DNA of 64,000 nucleotides. It comes from Circinella umbellata (lineage: Eukaryota > Mucoromycota > Mucoromycetes > Mucorales > Lichtheimiaceae). Within the stretch, counting starts at the first letter, position 1. The number at the start of each line of letters is the position of its first letter. A program made the position numbers and the translations under genes. The notes below the pieces were generated by a model. That model was not told the DNA's origin. It did not search any database and was given only the letters and a program-made list of their open reading frames with translations. This document shows positions 11,038-24,800 of the stretch, one piece after another. The stretch covers positions 744,001 through 808,000 of the forward strand of contig JAIWNF010000017.1 in assembly GCA_025093555.1 (NCBI GenBank). The letters run 5' to 3'.

Positions 11038-14000
11038 CAATGAAAACAATAAGAAAAGCTCCCCCGGTGTTATTCAAGAGCAGTAAAATTTTGCTGTACT
11101 ATTATTATATATACTTATTATACCTATTATTATCTCCATGCTATACAGTAAATATTACATATAAAAGATTACATTATTATTATTATTATTATTATTATCT
11201 TTGTGTGAATAAATGGGATTTATACTAATATGAAAGCGAATGGTGAATAGGTTAGGAAAAACCGGTTTTTCTTTTCTTTGGTCTGTGTTACTTTTGATAT
11301 ATAAGTAGTTGGATCCCATGTATTTAAAAAACGTTTGTCCGTTCAGGGTTAATAGTAATATATATATATATATATATATATTATTATTATTATTTTTGGG
11401 GAAGGAAGAAAAAAAAAAGATTTTATACCAAATCGGTCTGTCTTTTCTTATAAATCAAACTTTATTATAATTATATTCTTCAAACCAGGTTTCACTCCCT
11501 TTCACAGACACATATACGCACGATACAACAACATAATACAACTTACCCCTCAATTTCTTTTTCATATATATAATAAAAATCCGAAAACCTATTTTAGATT
11601 CTTTATATATTTAATACTTACCATTAGAATGTCTTTGTATTATGCAAAGTCCCTGCATGGAAAGTAAAAAAAAAAAAAGTAAAAAAAATCGGACATAAAC
11701 CATATTTGGTAGGTCGTTCTTGTTCTTCTATAATTCTCTTTCCCCACGTCCACCCCCAATACCTTTTACGTCTTTTAACCCCCAACTATTATAACTAATC
11801 TAGTACATAAACATGAAAATATTCGTCAATTGAGATAAAAAAAATTAGAATTTTTTATGTATGTTATTGAAAAGATGATATTTTCTGCTTATGAAGGATT
11901 ATATACATAAATATATATATATATATACTCCCTTTTTTTTGCCAATAAACATGTTAGCTGAATAATATATCTGGAGAAATTAAAGTTTTATGAGAAATGG
12001 GGAGAAAAGAGGGTTAAAAGGAGAATATAACGCGTTTTTTTTTTTTTTGTTCTTTTTTGCTTATTAAGGATGGACGTGTCGTAGTTTGAGATTAGACCTT
12101 TATTAGAACATGTCCAACTTGATGTTTTACCCATTAAGTAAATTTGTTTTTGCTATTTCGTCGTTAAAATATCATATCATATCATCCATATTCTATTTGC
12201 CCCCATCACATTTCTGATATTTATAAACTCCTTCCGAGTTACCATGTTATTTTCATCGAGATCCTATCTAATTTATAGCCTATATACTTTCAAGATTTGA
12301 AGAATAAAAAAGAGGTAGATTCCTCCCCCCCCCCAATTCGCCTCTCTCTCTTTCTCTCTCCTCCCCCCTCTCTTTCCTAGAAAAAAAAAAACTTTTTTCT
12401 TTCATGGATCTGTTTTTTATTACATGCATACACTATCTTCTCTTACCTTATAACACCCCTTACATAAAACCTAATTATACACAATAACATGTCATTATTC
12501 TTCTAGCAATATCTGAACTTGGTCATTAGAAATAATAATAAATGAGAGAGTAAATATCATTAAGTAGCTTTGTTTTTTTATATAATATATCAAACAACCG
12601 CGTGTTTTGCAAAAAATTATTACTACGTATTACTATTATTAATTTTATTAACATGCGATTATTATTTTTACATAATTATTAATTTTTAAAACTTGACTCA
12701 TATTGAACATCTTTTTATTTATGGATTGAATATTAAAAATAAAATAAAGGGTCCCTGTTTTATAGTTATAGTTTATATATATATATATATATATTTATAT
12801 GTTGTTCTTCTAGCATTCTGAATGTTTAAAGTTTCAATAAGCTTATTTTGTTATTTCTTTTCCTCTGAAAATTGGTGGAACATTTGGAAAAAAATCTTTT
12901 TTTTTTTGATTTTCAGTGTTTTTCACTCTTTTGGGTTTATAATAAACTATTACAATAGCTAAGTCATTGAAAAGGTCTCACCCCTTAAACTTTGATCTTT
13001 TTACGCATTTAATTCCACAGTTAATGTTTCTCGATACAGTAGTTATCTTCATTTCTTTACTACTACTTTTGAAACTTTTTAACAACTTTAAACTTTATTA
13101 TTATTATCATTATTATTGTTCCTTTTGTAAAAATGGTATAATGATAAATAAAGAAAACAAAGCGGAAAGAGAAAGAATTAGAACGGGTAGATTGAAAGAA
13201 AAGGAAAAATATACTGAAATGATAATAACACTTGAGTTTTACTTATGTCAACTGAGAAGGATCTCTTTTTTTTTTCTTCTTGATTTCCTTTTTTTTTAAT
13301 TGGATTTTAGTTTTTATACACAGCGACTTAGTTTCTTTCCCTATTTTTACTTTTATTATTTGATATTTCATTAAATTTTTTTTGTCTCTCTCTTTTTTTT
13401 TTCTGACCCTGTTTCTCTCGCTATATATATAGATAGCGCGTCCCGTATATATAGAGGGGACTATAAAAAAAAGTGATCGTCAAGAATTTTTACCAAAAAT
13501 ATTTTTTTTCTTTTTACATTTCAAGCAAAACGCATTGTCGATCAACCTGTCGTAAAAATAAGGCGCGTGTGTAATCTTACAGTGTCTTAAGGAAAACATC
13601 AAACTAGTACTGTATTATTATTGTATCAAGCAACGTCAATAACAAGAACAAATAATATACCATATAATTACTATTATCAACAAAACAAAGAAAAAGACAT
13701 AACTACCAGAGTTATCATCGCATTTGCTATCTACTACTACTAATCGGTCATCACTACTGTTGAAGTGATTCATTATTACCATCATCATTATTACCATTAT
13801 TAACTTACGTTATCAAAAAATTACCATTGATCATAATAATAATAGTTATTATCATTATTATCTTCATTCAAAACAACAAAATATAAACAGAAAGTATTAC
13901 ATTTTCTTAAAGTCAACTTCTTTAATAACGTAAGATTTACATACTTGTAAAAATTGAAATTATTTTTAAATATACTAATGTAATTACTATTACCATTATT

Positions 14001-14070
14001 ATTATATAGATACATTGACGATTTGCTAAACTGTTTTATCAGTGATTGTTGTAACAATAACATTACAAGA
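11038..14070. other. Long intergenic region with microsatellites
   Basis: About 3 kb without a supportable gene. It contains an ATT repeat (about 11172-11197), a TA run joined to a TTA run (about 11360-11391), TA runs near 11911-11926 and 12775-12793, and a C-run followed by CT-rich DNA (12325-12372). At 13421-13456 two TATATATAG motifs flank a GCGCGTCCCG core. This could be the promoter of the small gene at 14071, with a possible untranslated intron at 13930-14009 (GTAAGA to ATATAG). The 12967-13299 open frame has no family features. Confidence 0.4.
11360..11391. repeat. (TA)n/(TTA)n microsatellite
   Basis: A TA dinucleotide run is directly followed by a TTA trinucleotide run. Confidence 0.8.
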
Positions 14071-14562
14071 ATGGTAGATGATGATCCATATATCTCATCT
14101 TCAAAATCAAAACAACAACCATATGAATTAAAAAAACCTCGACCCAATAATCCACGACCTCCAGGACCATCACCACCAAGTCCATCACCTACAACAGTTT
14201 TGGAAAGTAATATTGTGCAAGATTTTAATAATGTTGAAAACTATAGTGGTAATCCCACTGATCTTGATCATGGTAGTAGTCATGACAACAGTGATAACAT
14301 TGACGACGAGGGCGGCGATGGTAACTATCATGTGCATGATAGTATCGGATCTCCTTCTCATTGTCCCTTGGAAACATCTACTCCTGTTACTCTACCTGTA
14401 ATAGTCAATGATACCACGAGGGATAATCCTCGCCTCTTACACTTATCAGCATCATCATCACCAATATCACGCTCATCATCCCCTTTATCATTTTTGACTA
14501 TATTAAAATCAAAACTTCGTCGATTATTTTTTTGTATTCCATCTTCCACAACCACAACATAA
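14071..14562 (+). CDS. Hypothetical low-complexity protein
   Basis: A single-exon frame of 163 residues that I do not recognise. It starts MVDDDPYISSSKSKQQ, has a Pro-rich patch (RPNNPRPPGPSPPSPSP, about residues 23-39), an acidic Asp/Asn/Gly-rich middle, and a Ser-rich tail. The end is basic-hydrophobic (LRRLFFCIPSS). There is no membrane segment or known motif. The ATG at 14071 is the first in-frame ATG after a plausible 5' UTR intron. The frame is open upstream to about 14010, so the start is uncertain. It could be a non-coding trinucleotide-rich stretch. Confidence 0.4.
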   Translation: MVDDDPYISSSKSKQQPYELKKPRPNNPRPPGPSPPSPSPTTVLESNIVQDFNNVENYSGNPTDLDHGSSHDNSDNIDDEGGDGNYHVHDSIGSPSHCPLETSTPVTLPVIVNDTTRDNPRLLHLSASSSPISRSSSPLSFLTILKSKLRRLFFCIPSSTTTT

Positions 14563-16779
14563 TCGGATCACCATTATTATTGACATCATCAGCAGCATTA
14601 TCAACAATAAAAGTAGTATCATTCATTATTTCTCGTTTCTTTTTGCCAACCACAATAACAAAGTAATACAATAACTAAAACAACTACAACTACAATGAAG
14701 GCAGGAAACAATAACAGCAAAAAAGAAAACGACTCTTTTTATTTTAAAATAAAATCTTCTTTTCTTATTTTATTTTAGGTAATGCACTCAACTCTGTTGT
14801 GCATATGTACCACCCTCAACATCGTTTCATGCATCGTGTAACATGTCAAAGCCTATATAACTAAATTTCTTGAACACACATCATTCAGCCTATGATTTTA
14901 TTTTATTTTTCTAATATGATAAAAAGAAGAAAAAAATGTTTCTTTTAAAAAATTCTTCATTATGCCCTATATTTTTTATGTTTCCTTTCCTTTACTTTAA
15001 TTATGAATATGCACATTTTTTCTATTATATATCATTTTTCTTTCTTTATGTTGATACAAAAAAGTATACACACACACACACACAAACTTATATACAGACA
15101 AAAAGATATATACATAATACAATAATTTTAAATAAATACTGATACAATATTTGAGTGTTATAAAATAAAGTAAAATAAATAGTTACACAAACTGATCATT
15201 TATTTCGTTCGTGTTGTTGTTGTTGTTGTAGTTGTTGTTATTCTGATGATGATGATGATGATGAAGGTGCACAGGCATTGTGAACACAAAGATTGTGTAA
15301 CCCATACAAGGATGGATCCTTTTTTTTTTGTGTACGTACCAAAAAAAAAAAGCTCTGAATAAATTAATGGGGCTCACAAAAAAAATGAAAGATACAAAAG
15401 AAAAAGAGAACAAAACTAGTTTTTATATCTTATTATCTTATAAACGTATATATATCACTTATTTGAGCGAATGTCATTTTTTATGTATAAAGTGAACTGT
15501 ATTTCCCCTATTTTTCTTGTGAGAAAAAAAAAAGGCTGGTTCTGGGAAGTCAATAAGAAAGGAAAATCATAAGAAAAAAACAGCATAATAAGGGAAAACT
15601 AGTAAGTAATTTCAAAACTTCCAAGAGATTTTGTTATTATAAAAAATATTATGCAAGATTAAAGATCTACATGGATCTCTTTTTTTTGGCGCTTTGACCT
15701 AGTTGTATTAATATAATAATATTATTTTGCAGATCAATTCCTAATGTGAAATAATACTGGTCTTACAATAGAATTTGATTTATGTTAAGATAGTGGCTGA
15801 TATTATTATCCCTGCAGAAATGTAGTAAAGGGAGAAATGTATAAAGTATTATGCTGTTTAACCTGTAATAAGTAGCAAGACTAGATACAGTAAAAAGGCT
15901 ATTCTTTCATTTCTACGTACTATGGTATTGTATTTTTCCTCTCTTTTTTTTGCTGGACGTAGTTTGACAAGACAAGCAATTTATGATGTCCTGTTATGAT
16001 CCACACCCCACAGGAAAAAATGTTTTGACGAAAAAAGATGACTAATACAAACCATATAGATACGAAAAACTCATTCAATGAAAGGCACCTGAGATAAAGT
16101 TAAATAAGTACGTAGTAGGTCTATGTCCGACTACGTACGTATTATTATTCTGAGATTATGAATAATAATTATCTTGAGGTTAGTAGTATAAGAAACAGCT
16201 TTACTTGTGATCTATCATTGTTGTTCTTAGTTCCTCCGCTAGTAGATACACAAAATCATTATGAATTTTTTGGCGGGAGTATCTTTTTTTGTGTAATAAT
16301 TAATATTCTTGATTGGAATTCTTTGACTGTTTTGAATCACTGCGTATCTTTTATAATCAATCGAACTATTAAACGACATAATAAAAACTGTTCAACACTA
16401 ACTTCTCTCATGTCGTCATTCCAAATATATTGAAGTAGTTCGTAAAAAGATATAAAATAAAAAGAAATAATCCACTTTATGTGTAGTTGTATTTAACTAA
16501 TAGAAATCTGGGTTATGGGAGTTATCTTATTCAAAAATATTACGTTTAAATCCTACAAAAAAGAAAACTACCTATTGTCGGATCAATAATTTAATTATTA
16601 AAAGACTAAGATTTATAAAGTAAAAATAGAGCTAAAAAATATGTCTTTGTTTCAACACAAATGTGCCATTCCGTGAATTAATAAGTTTACGTAATTTGGC
16701 TATCTGTGGTAATAATGTCGGTAAAGAAGATAATAATAAAGATGATAAGAAACGTTGTGTTACAAGATTTTATTTATTA
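14563..16779. other. Intergenic region, nothing recognised
   Basis: About 2.2 kb of AT-rich DNA. It has a CA run at about 15067-15083, a GTT/GAT trinucleotide tract (about 15211-15263) and poly-A/T blocks. The short open frames inside have no family resemblance. Confidence 0.45.
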
Positions 16780-18465
16780 TCATTCTACAAGCCAACCAGA
16801 ACATAAAATGGTTTCATGATCTGCCTTTCGAGATATAAAGGTCTTTTTATTTTATATAGCACGTATTAGTTTTTTAGTAGTGGCCTTTTATATACACGTA
16901 TATAAGCAAATATGATGAAATTTTACCTTTGGTTTTTTAGATTCTCCAGACATACAACCAATACCCATGCTGTTTGTGGTATGTGCATAAGAAAATTCGA
17001 TATCTACAGTAATATGCAATACATAATTAATTATTTAATATAAAGAGTAAAAAACAACTTATCTCAAGAATAATGAACAAATTAATAGTAGTAATTATAC
17101 ATACGATGATTATTATTATGATTACTGTCTTTTTTTACTGCTCGGAGTATAATCATACCAACTGATTTTTCTTCATACATTTGAAGATATGGAGACTGTA
17201 AAAAGGTTTTACGTAGAATACGATTCATACAAGATGGAATGTCATCTTCTTTTATCAATTGTTCAACACATTCAGTTGTTATTCTTGTTCGTATAATTTG
17301 TTCTCCTGTTCCTGATGTACTACATGCAATTCCTGGTTCATTTTTTGTAGCATTTTTTGCCCAACAACCACATCCATACATTGCAGCCTTCACTTTGTTG
17401 ATGTTGTTGTTGAGGAGTGTAAAGGAAATGTAATGTAATTTATTAAAAGTTAGTTAAATATTCCTTTGGTTTTGTTTGATAAAATACTTTCCTCTCACCC
17501 ACCCCATCCTCTTTTCTTAATAATAATAATACTTGCCTCGCCCACTCTTCCTGGATATTTTAAAGAGATTCCACCACTGCTAACCCCTGCAGCAATATTT
17601 CCATCCATATCAATTGCAATAGCTCCTACTGTATCATCCAATTTATCATCATCTTCTTGACTATTCTCGTTCTTATGAAATAGTAATAATTCCATATGTT
17701 TTCCAAAAGTATGTAAAGCATTTTGAGAAATTAATGCGGCATCTTCCACCAATGCAAGATCGTGCTCTTTCGCCCATGTTTTAGCTCCTGATCCAACAAG
17801 TAATGTAGGTGGAATACGACCTAGAGGTAGTAATGATGTCTGTTGCACCATCTTTTTGGCAGCTAAAATCGGGTTTTTAATCCCACTTACTGCACCTACG
17901 GCACCAAAATTATTTGTATGCCCATCCATGATACTTGCATCACATTCAACAGTACATTTTAAGGTAAGATTAGATCCGTATCCTGCATTGGTTATAGGGT
18001 CATTCTAAACAATAAACAAATAATTATATTATAATCATTATAAAAATATTGATCAGGGTTTGTTGGATCACTTTTTTTTTTTTTTTTTGAATATATCTAC
18101 TACACGAACCTCAAGAATTACAATGGCTTTTGATATTGCCTCTAATGCACTTTCACCTTGTTTTAACTCTCTCATTGCTTCTTCGCATGCTCTATTTTTA
18201 TTATTAAATTGGAATGTTTAGCATTATAACAAGGAAACTGAAAAAATGGAGCCTATATAAAACCTATTGCAGGTACAATATTAACAGATTTACCTTGCAC
18301 ATGCTAATCGATATTTTGATTCTTTGGAACGTGATAAGTGTCCTATTTTAATTGTTCATTGAATGAGAATGTTAACATACAAACATATGTATACACTGAA
18401 ACAAATAGAAAAAAATTATTTATTTTCAAACCTGCACCAACATGAACTGCAACAAAGACCGTCAT
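16780..18465 (-). CDS. Taspase-like threonine aspartase (Ntn hydrolase, asparaginase-2 family)
   Basis: Seven exons: 18465-18432, 18342-18294, 18191-18110, 18004-17537, 17387-17105, 17003-16927 and 16842-16780, 1,056 nt, 351 residues. The start MTVFVAVHVGAG is the asparaginase-2 N-terminus. ITNAGYGSNLT and SIMDGHTNNFGAVGAVSGIKNP are family blocks. The self-cleavage site and nucleophile are Thr at about residue 180 in KLDDTVGAIAIDMDGN, followed by [25 protein letters not shown]. The last stretch is closer to animal Taspase1 than to plain isoaspartyl peptidase. Such enzymes mature by autocleavage before Thr; taspases then cut protein substrates after Asp. The intron after exon 4 starts with GC (17536-17535, GCAAGT) rather than GT; the conserved VGEAAMYG block requires it. 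The substrate is unknown. Confidence 0.9.
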
Positions 18466-18821
18466 CTATGTTATGTATCAGAGAAAGAAATCAAGCTTAA
18501 AAAAAAAAATTGACATATGTTTCCTTTATTAATATTGTATAAAGAAATTTTATATTATTATTTTTTCACAATATCAAACGTGTTAGATGTGTGTATGTAT
18601 ATGTCTATTAGTTCATGTAATGTCTATCAGAAGAGAGGATGAAATATATACATGAAAGACCAAACAAACAAAAACAGTGAATAATAATACTAGTATTATA
18701 ATAGATACAACAAATATGTAATATAAATATATATATAATAGATGCAAATGATGATAAGAAGTAATATATATATATAACAAACTGTGTTAATAACGGGAGA
18801 AGGAAGGAGCGGGAGCTATAA
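18466..18821. promoter_or_regulatory. Tandem intergenic spacer, formin 3' end to taspase start
   Basis: 356 bp between the formin stop and the taspase start, both on the minus strand. It is AT-rich with a TA run at 18760-18775 and nothing gene-like. The taspase promoter must lie here or overlap the formin 3' end. Confidence 0.4.
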
Positions 18822-21800
18822 TTACAAAGAAATGGGTGTTGTTGATTCGGCTTGAAGATTCTTTAATAAATCTGCGGCTGATATTTCAGTCATCAAAAAA
18901 TCGTCTTCATCATCGTCATTATCTCGTCGTTCTTCTTCTTCAGATAATGGTGACGAAAGAGAAATTTGTTGTTGTTGTTCTAACATACGTTTTTGTTGAC
19001 GTTTTCTACGTTCACGTCGTTGTCTATTTTCGGTTTCTCCAGAACGTAACTTTTCTAATAAATTATCCATCATTCGACGATCATCTTCTCTCAGTGTACC
19101 TCCAGGACTTGATGGTGGTTCTATATATAATAACAACTCCCCATTGATTAACTATCTTTCACTCTTTTCATTATATCTATATATATATATATATATGGGA
19201 ATCTGCATCCTATAACATTTTTTGCTTACCATCATCACCACCAATATTCTCTAATGCAGCTTCATTAGCCTCTTTAAGTGCTTGGGCACGCTGTTGACGT
19301 GCTTCTTCATCCCGTTTTCTTTTCGCTTCTCTTTCCATTCTCTGAATAAGTTTATCTTCTTGATGATTAGCATCTTTCCAACTTGTAGCAAACTTGGCAA
19401 AAATATTGAAAAAGTCATCGGGACGCATGACTTTAGGATTTTCACCATAAAAGCTCATGACATCTTTCCACTTTGCATCCATATTAATATATAAACTTTC
19501 TAATTCTTCAAACCGTTCAGACGCTGCTGTTCGATGTTTTTCCATGACTTCCAAAAATCGATCTTCTTTATCTAAATCTTCAATATCTTTCCATTTGGTA
19601 TCTAATTCTACGTCTAGTTTTTTTAAGTTTTGTCTCATGTCTGTATATTGTTCGACCATATCGTTCACCGTTGCCATGACTAACATTACAGTTTGATAGA
19701 ATATAGTTAGTTTTGTTTTTGCTGTTGTTGCTATATTTTTCACTTACTTCGAGCAGCATGTTGAACATTACGAAGATCGTGTTCAAAACGTTGAATATGT
19801 GGAAATTGACGACGAGTGATACCAACCAACACATTCAATAGTGTTGTCGACGAATTGGAAGATGCTTTGGTATCTCCCAACTAAAAATAATTAAAAAAGG
19901 TCAGTTTCTCGTTCATGTGTCTACTCTATATTTCATCACGAATTTTTGGTGTTCTATTGTTCTTATTACCTTGTTAATGCTTGAAACACGCATACCAAAT
20001 GCACCACCTTGAAAGCTGGAGCCATTCATATAGTTACCGAGCATCAAAATCAACTAATCATATCATATAGATATACAGGTCAGTTAATAATTCAATACAT
20101 ATGATTAGTTATTAATTGGAATCTTTAGTAATACTTACACAGAGCAATTCTTTCAAACTTGACGAACTTCGTAAAGCATCTGATACTTCTACTACCATGG
20201 TCATATTCTACAATAATTTTTTTTTAAAAAAATAGAAAGAGGTGATTTCAATATATCCGTGGTGTGCAGCCTTAAGAAAAGATTTCGTCTTTTTTTTACG
20301 AGATCATTCCACTATTTACGCATGAATTAATTGTTATTTACCTTTGTCAATTGATCATAACGTTCCCAAAACTGTACACGGAACAACATAAATTGTAATC
20401 GAGATTCATATCTATACGTTTTCATCATTTCAATGATAAATTGCTCAGGAGTATCCAATTTTTTTTGTTCCTCTTCTGATGCCTTGATATATTTCTCCAT
20501 AGTATTCAAATCATCCTCTTTGTTCGGTATATAAGATATTAAATTGCCCAATAATGTATCTGTACATAATTGGTCATCGACTGCCAAAATTCGTTTACGC
20601 ACATCAACAAATGAATCAAAATGTTTAAATCGTGGTAATACAGCAATATCTAAAATAACAAATAAATCAACCATTATATTTACTATTTTTCTGGGTGCAC
20701 AAGCCAAAAAAAAAAAAACTTACTCAAATTTCGAGATTTTTCTTTGCTTAAAAACTTGATAGCATCCTTTCTCTCCTCCATCTTAGCCTTCAATTTACGA
20801 TCAAATAATGTATTGACTTTGGCAGCAAAGAAAGTATTGATTTTTTCTAATTCACCCGTTCTATGTAATACATCTTCAAATTCACTTTCATCTACACCTT
20901 CTAATGTCCAAACAGTTTTTTCAACATGATGTGCTTCCAATTTTTGCCATTGTAAGTTCTTGAGTTTAATCCGTGGATAATGATTTAATTCTTTACGCTT
21001 CGGGCCAGTAGGAACAGGTGGAATAATACTATCTTTTGATTTTTTGTCTATTAAAGAATATAAATAAATTTATTTATTTTTTTCAATTAGTTAAATTATC
21101 CTCCCAACACAATATTATTTATAATTATGATGCAACTATTAGTAAAGCAATAAAAGAATGACAAACCATCTGTCGTACTATCGCTCAATTTAGATCCTGG
21201 CGGTGGGGGAGGTGGAGGTGGAGGTGGAGCACCACCAGCTGTTGTTAGGCATTATAATAAATATTTTTTTTTTTAAATTAGAAATTTATGCAATTAATCA
21301 ATTAATAATAATTTAGTATGTAATACTTACGTGGTGGAGGAGGCGGAGGCGGAGGAGGAACATCTCCAGGTGGTGGAGGGGGCGGTGGTGGAGGTGGAGG
21401 TGGTGATGCTATAAAATAAATAAATTTCTCATTTATTTAGTATAACTCAATTCCATACTATATATAATTAAACCTTTAGTATAGCTTTGTGCCACTAAAT
21501 TAACCTGGTGTATTCGTTGGAGCGCATGGAGTTGGCGGTGGAGGAGGTCCAGGTGCAGAAGGTCGTTCTAAGAATTAGTAAGTTATGATCCGATAAAAAA
21601 AAGAAATCACGAACACAAACACTTAAGAAAAGAACTTATTCACTTTACCTGGTACAGGACTAGGTGGACTACCTGATTGAAATAATGGAAAGTCTATGCA
21701 ATATTATTTGTATATGCATTAAAGAATGAGAAAAGAAAAAATTTCGAGAAATATATATTTTACCATTATTAGAAGTGCTTGTTGTAGAAGATGATTGTGA

Positions 21801-24800
21801 ACCTTTTCGTTGAACATATCTACCAGTAGAATCTTTACGTAACCGTCCTGCCGAACGTAAACTTGTTGGTGTAATATTAAATCCATTGGGTCCCACTTTG
21901 GTTGGTTTGAGATTACTTGTATTAACCACTTCAGCTCGACCCTATATAATGAATTATATATATTTATGAGCTTTTTATTTTTGCTTTTCTTTGATCTATT
22001 AATTTTTAAGTTACATACCTCTTGTTGTTGATTTTGTGGTCGTGGATTTATCGTAATAAACTTTTTACGAGCCATCTTCCATTCTTCCCCTAGTACCAAC
22101 CCAGGTACATTTGGATCTTCTTCTCTTTCCGTAATAGCATCCATTTCACGTAATCGTTCTTGTAACATAGCAATAGTAGATCTAGATGTTTTTAATAGTT
22201 CTCTTAATGATACATTTTCTGTTTTAATTGCTTGGATTTCTATATTACAAGTTATCAATTTGTTAGTCAATTTTCAATAGCTCCATTTTTTTAACTTATT
22301 TTATGAGTGACACAAAAGAAATCTAACTTACGACTTGATTCATCTTGGTTTCCAGGCATTGCTTTTTTTATGGGTGTATTTTTTTGTGAATAATTTCGTA
22401 AATCTTGTAATTCTAATTCTAATTCACGTTTCTCTGATGCTAATTTCATCACTTGTTCTCGATTATAAGTTGCTTCATCTTCGAGTTCTTGAAGTTTATC
22501 TTGATTACTGAATTTCTGAATCAATGAATTGACAGAACCTCCATAAATTGAATTGATACTATCATCACCTGAAGCATTGGTACGTAAATTCAAAACAAGT
22601 TGTCCTACAAATGCACTCACGATTTGATAATAATGGGCTCTATATATATATATATATAATGATCCATTCACATGTAAAGGTTAGCTCACTTATATATATA
22701 TAAGTATAATAACTCCTTTATTAGCCCCCCTCCCTTTGTTTCCTTTCTTTTTTTCTGTGAAAGATTTACTTTATATTCGATTCGCCTTTAATCAATAACA
22801 AGTTTCGTAACATAGTCAATAATGATTCACTAGCACGTTGCGAATCTGCTAAATTTTCAGCAATTAAATCGAATAATTCAGAAGGTTGAGAAATGTCTGA
22901 ATAAAGTGAAAATTCATCCCCAAATGCTTCATCAAAATCATTATCTGCTGCAATCTTGTATGCATCAATTTGAATATTAAGTAAATGATAATCGAAATTC
23001 TCCAATTTAGGCAAAACACGTGATTGAAAACCCCCTGTATTCAATTGATTACGAAGATAAATACGATCGTTCACTTCTTGTGGTGTTTTTGTTAATGTAT
23101 TAGCAAGAATCATATTGGATAACTAAATAATAATAGTAATAATAATCTCATATTAGCTATCTTTATTGTTTTTCCTCACATATTCCCTCCCCCCCACCTT
23201 CCTTTGCCCCTTCTTTTTGTTTAATAAATGATAAGAGTTTAAATTACCGAATATTCCATAAGATGACTATCAGCCCCATTAAAAGTACCAAATCGTTTAA
23301 ATTCTTCATTGGCACCTACAAAAGTACCCATTCGACCTCTACCATCTAAAGTTTTTTCAAAATCTCCTAACCAAGCATCAAACATTCCCGGATCCTGCCG
23401 GTTTTGTTGCAGAAGTTCAAATCCTTTAAGCACGTGATGATAACCTTTTCGGCGATGATAATAGCAAAGAAACACAAGTAATTCGCACACCAATTTACGA
23501 GTAATCCAATGAGGTGAAACCAATGAAAAAATGACAGTATGAATATATTCAGGATTAGCCATAATCTCTTGTCCTCCTCGCTATATGATACATAATTTCA
23601 GTATTTAATATTTTATTATTTAACAACTAGCTATGTGGATATATGTGCATGTATGTTTTTTTTGTTACCCTGGTATTAATTAATGCCTTGATAGCTTTTA
23701 TGATTTCAATTTCGATTTCTAGAGCATTTCCTTTTCTATATAAAATAAATGATAAAGTTAACTTTCTACTCTTCTATAATCGCTCTTTCTCTTTCTCCCT
23801 TCCTGAAACACTTTAAGAAACTAGATATAAACCTGTCTGGTATTCGATTTAAATAAGCAAGATTTAGTGCTAATACATGTAATCCTTTGAGTTCTATAAA
23901 TCGTGCAACCCAACTATAATAATAAAAACAAAATTAAATAAATTATGATAAAGAGTGATAATTCCATGTTGAATATATAGTTATGAGTACTTACTCTATA
24001 GGACGTGTTCGAAGACTCACTTCAAGATGAGCTGCAATAGCTGGAGAAACAGCTTTCAAATTAGTTTCCATAAATTTCCGAATGAAGTATTCTGGTGAAT
24101 TCCTATCGCCTATAGGTATGGATTCTAATAATCCAGGAAGTTTTGTAGCCATTGTAGTACTTCCATTGGATGATCTTGGGCTATGATTATTATTATTACT
24201 ACTACCACTGCTACTTGTCGTAGAACTTTTACTTGTTCGTAATGTACCTGCACTACGTGATGATTCTGGAAAAGGTTGTTGTTGTTGATGATGATGATAT
24301 TGTTGTTTTTGTTGTTTTTGTTGTTGATAATGATGATGATATTGAAGTGTATCTTGTGATCGAACCATATTATTATTATTATTATTATTGGTAAGAATAT
24401 TTAATTTAGGTGTTGGTTCAGCTACTTGAATTGTAGTTGATGATAATGATGTTGTAACTGAAGGTGTAGCAGAAAACATTTCAGCTTGTCGATCTTGATT
24501 TACCATAAGCCATTTTTTATTCACATCCCAAGCTCTCATGGTACGTCTTGTTTGTTCATCATGAATTCCTCTTCGATCCTTTTATATTTATATATATTTT
24601 TTTGTTTTATTATTGTAACGTTACAAAATATTATTGAAATTAGAAATATAAATTATTTATTAGTGTTATTAGTGTTATTATAATTTAAAATTATATATTA
24701 CGTTACGTTACAAAATAAACTTACAAGCATTTGATTAAACATTATATCTAGTTTCCTTTCAGCAGGAATAGTAGTAGCAGAACGTGAAGGTATACTATTC

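Noticed and set aside
12967..13299. 110-residue open frame in the long intergenic region
   Set aside because: Low complexity, no homology features, and no start context or splice-linked continuation.
15211..15263. CRISPR-like repeat
   Set aside because: It is a plain trinucleotide microsatellite without spacers, in a eukaryotic genome.
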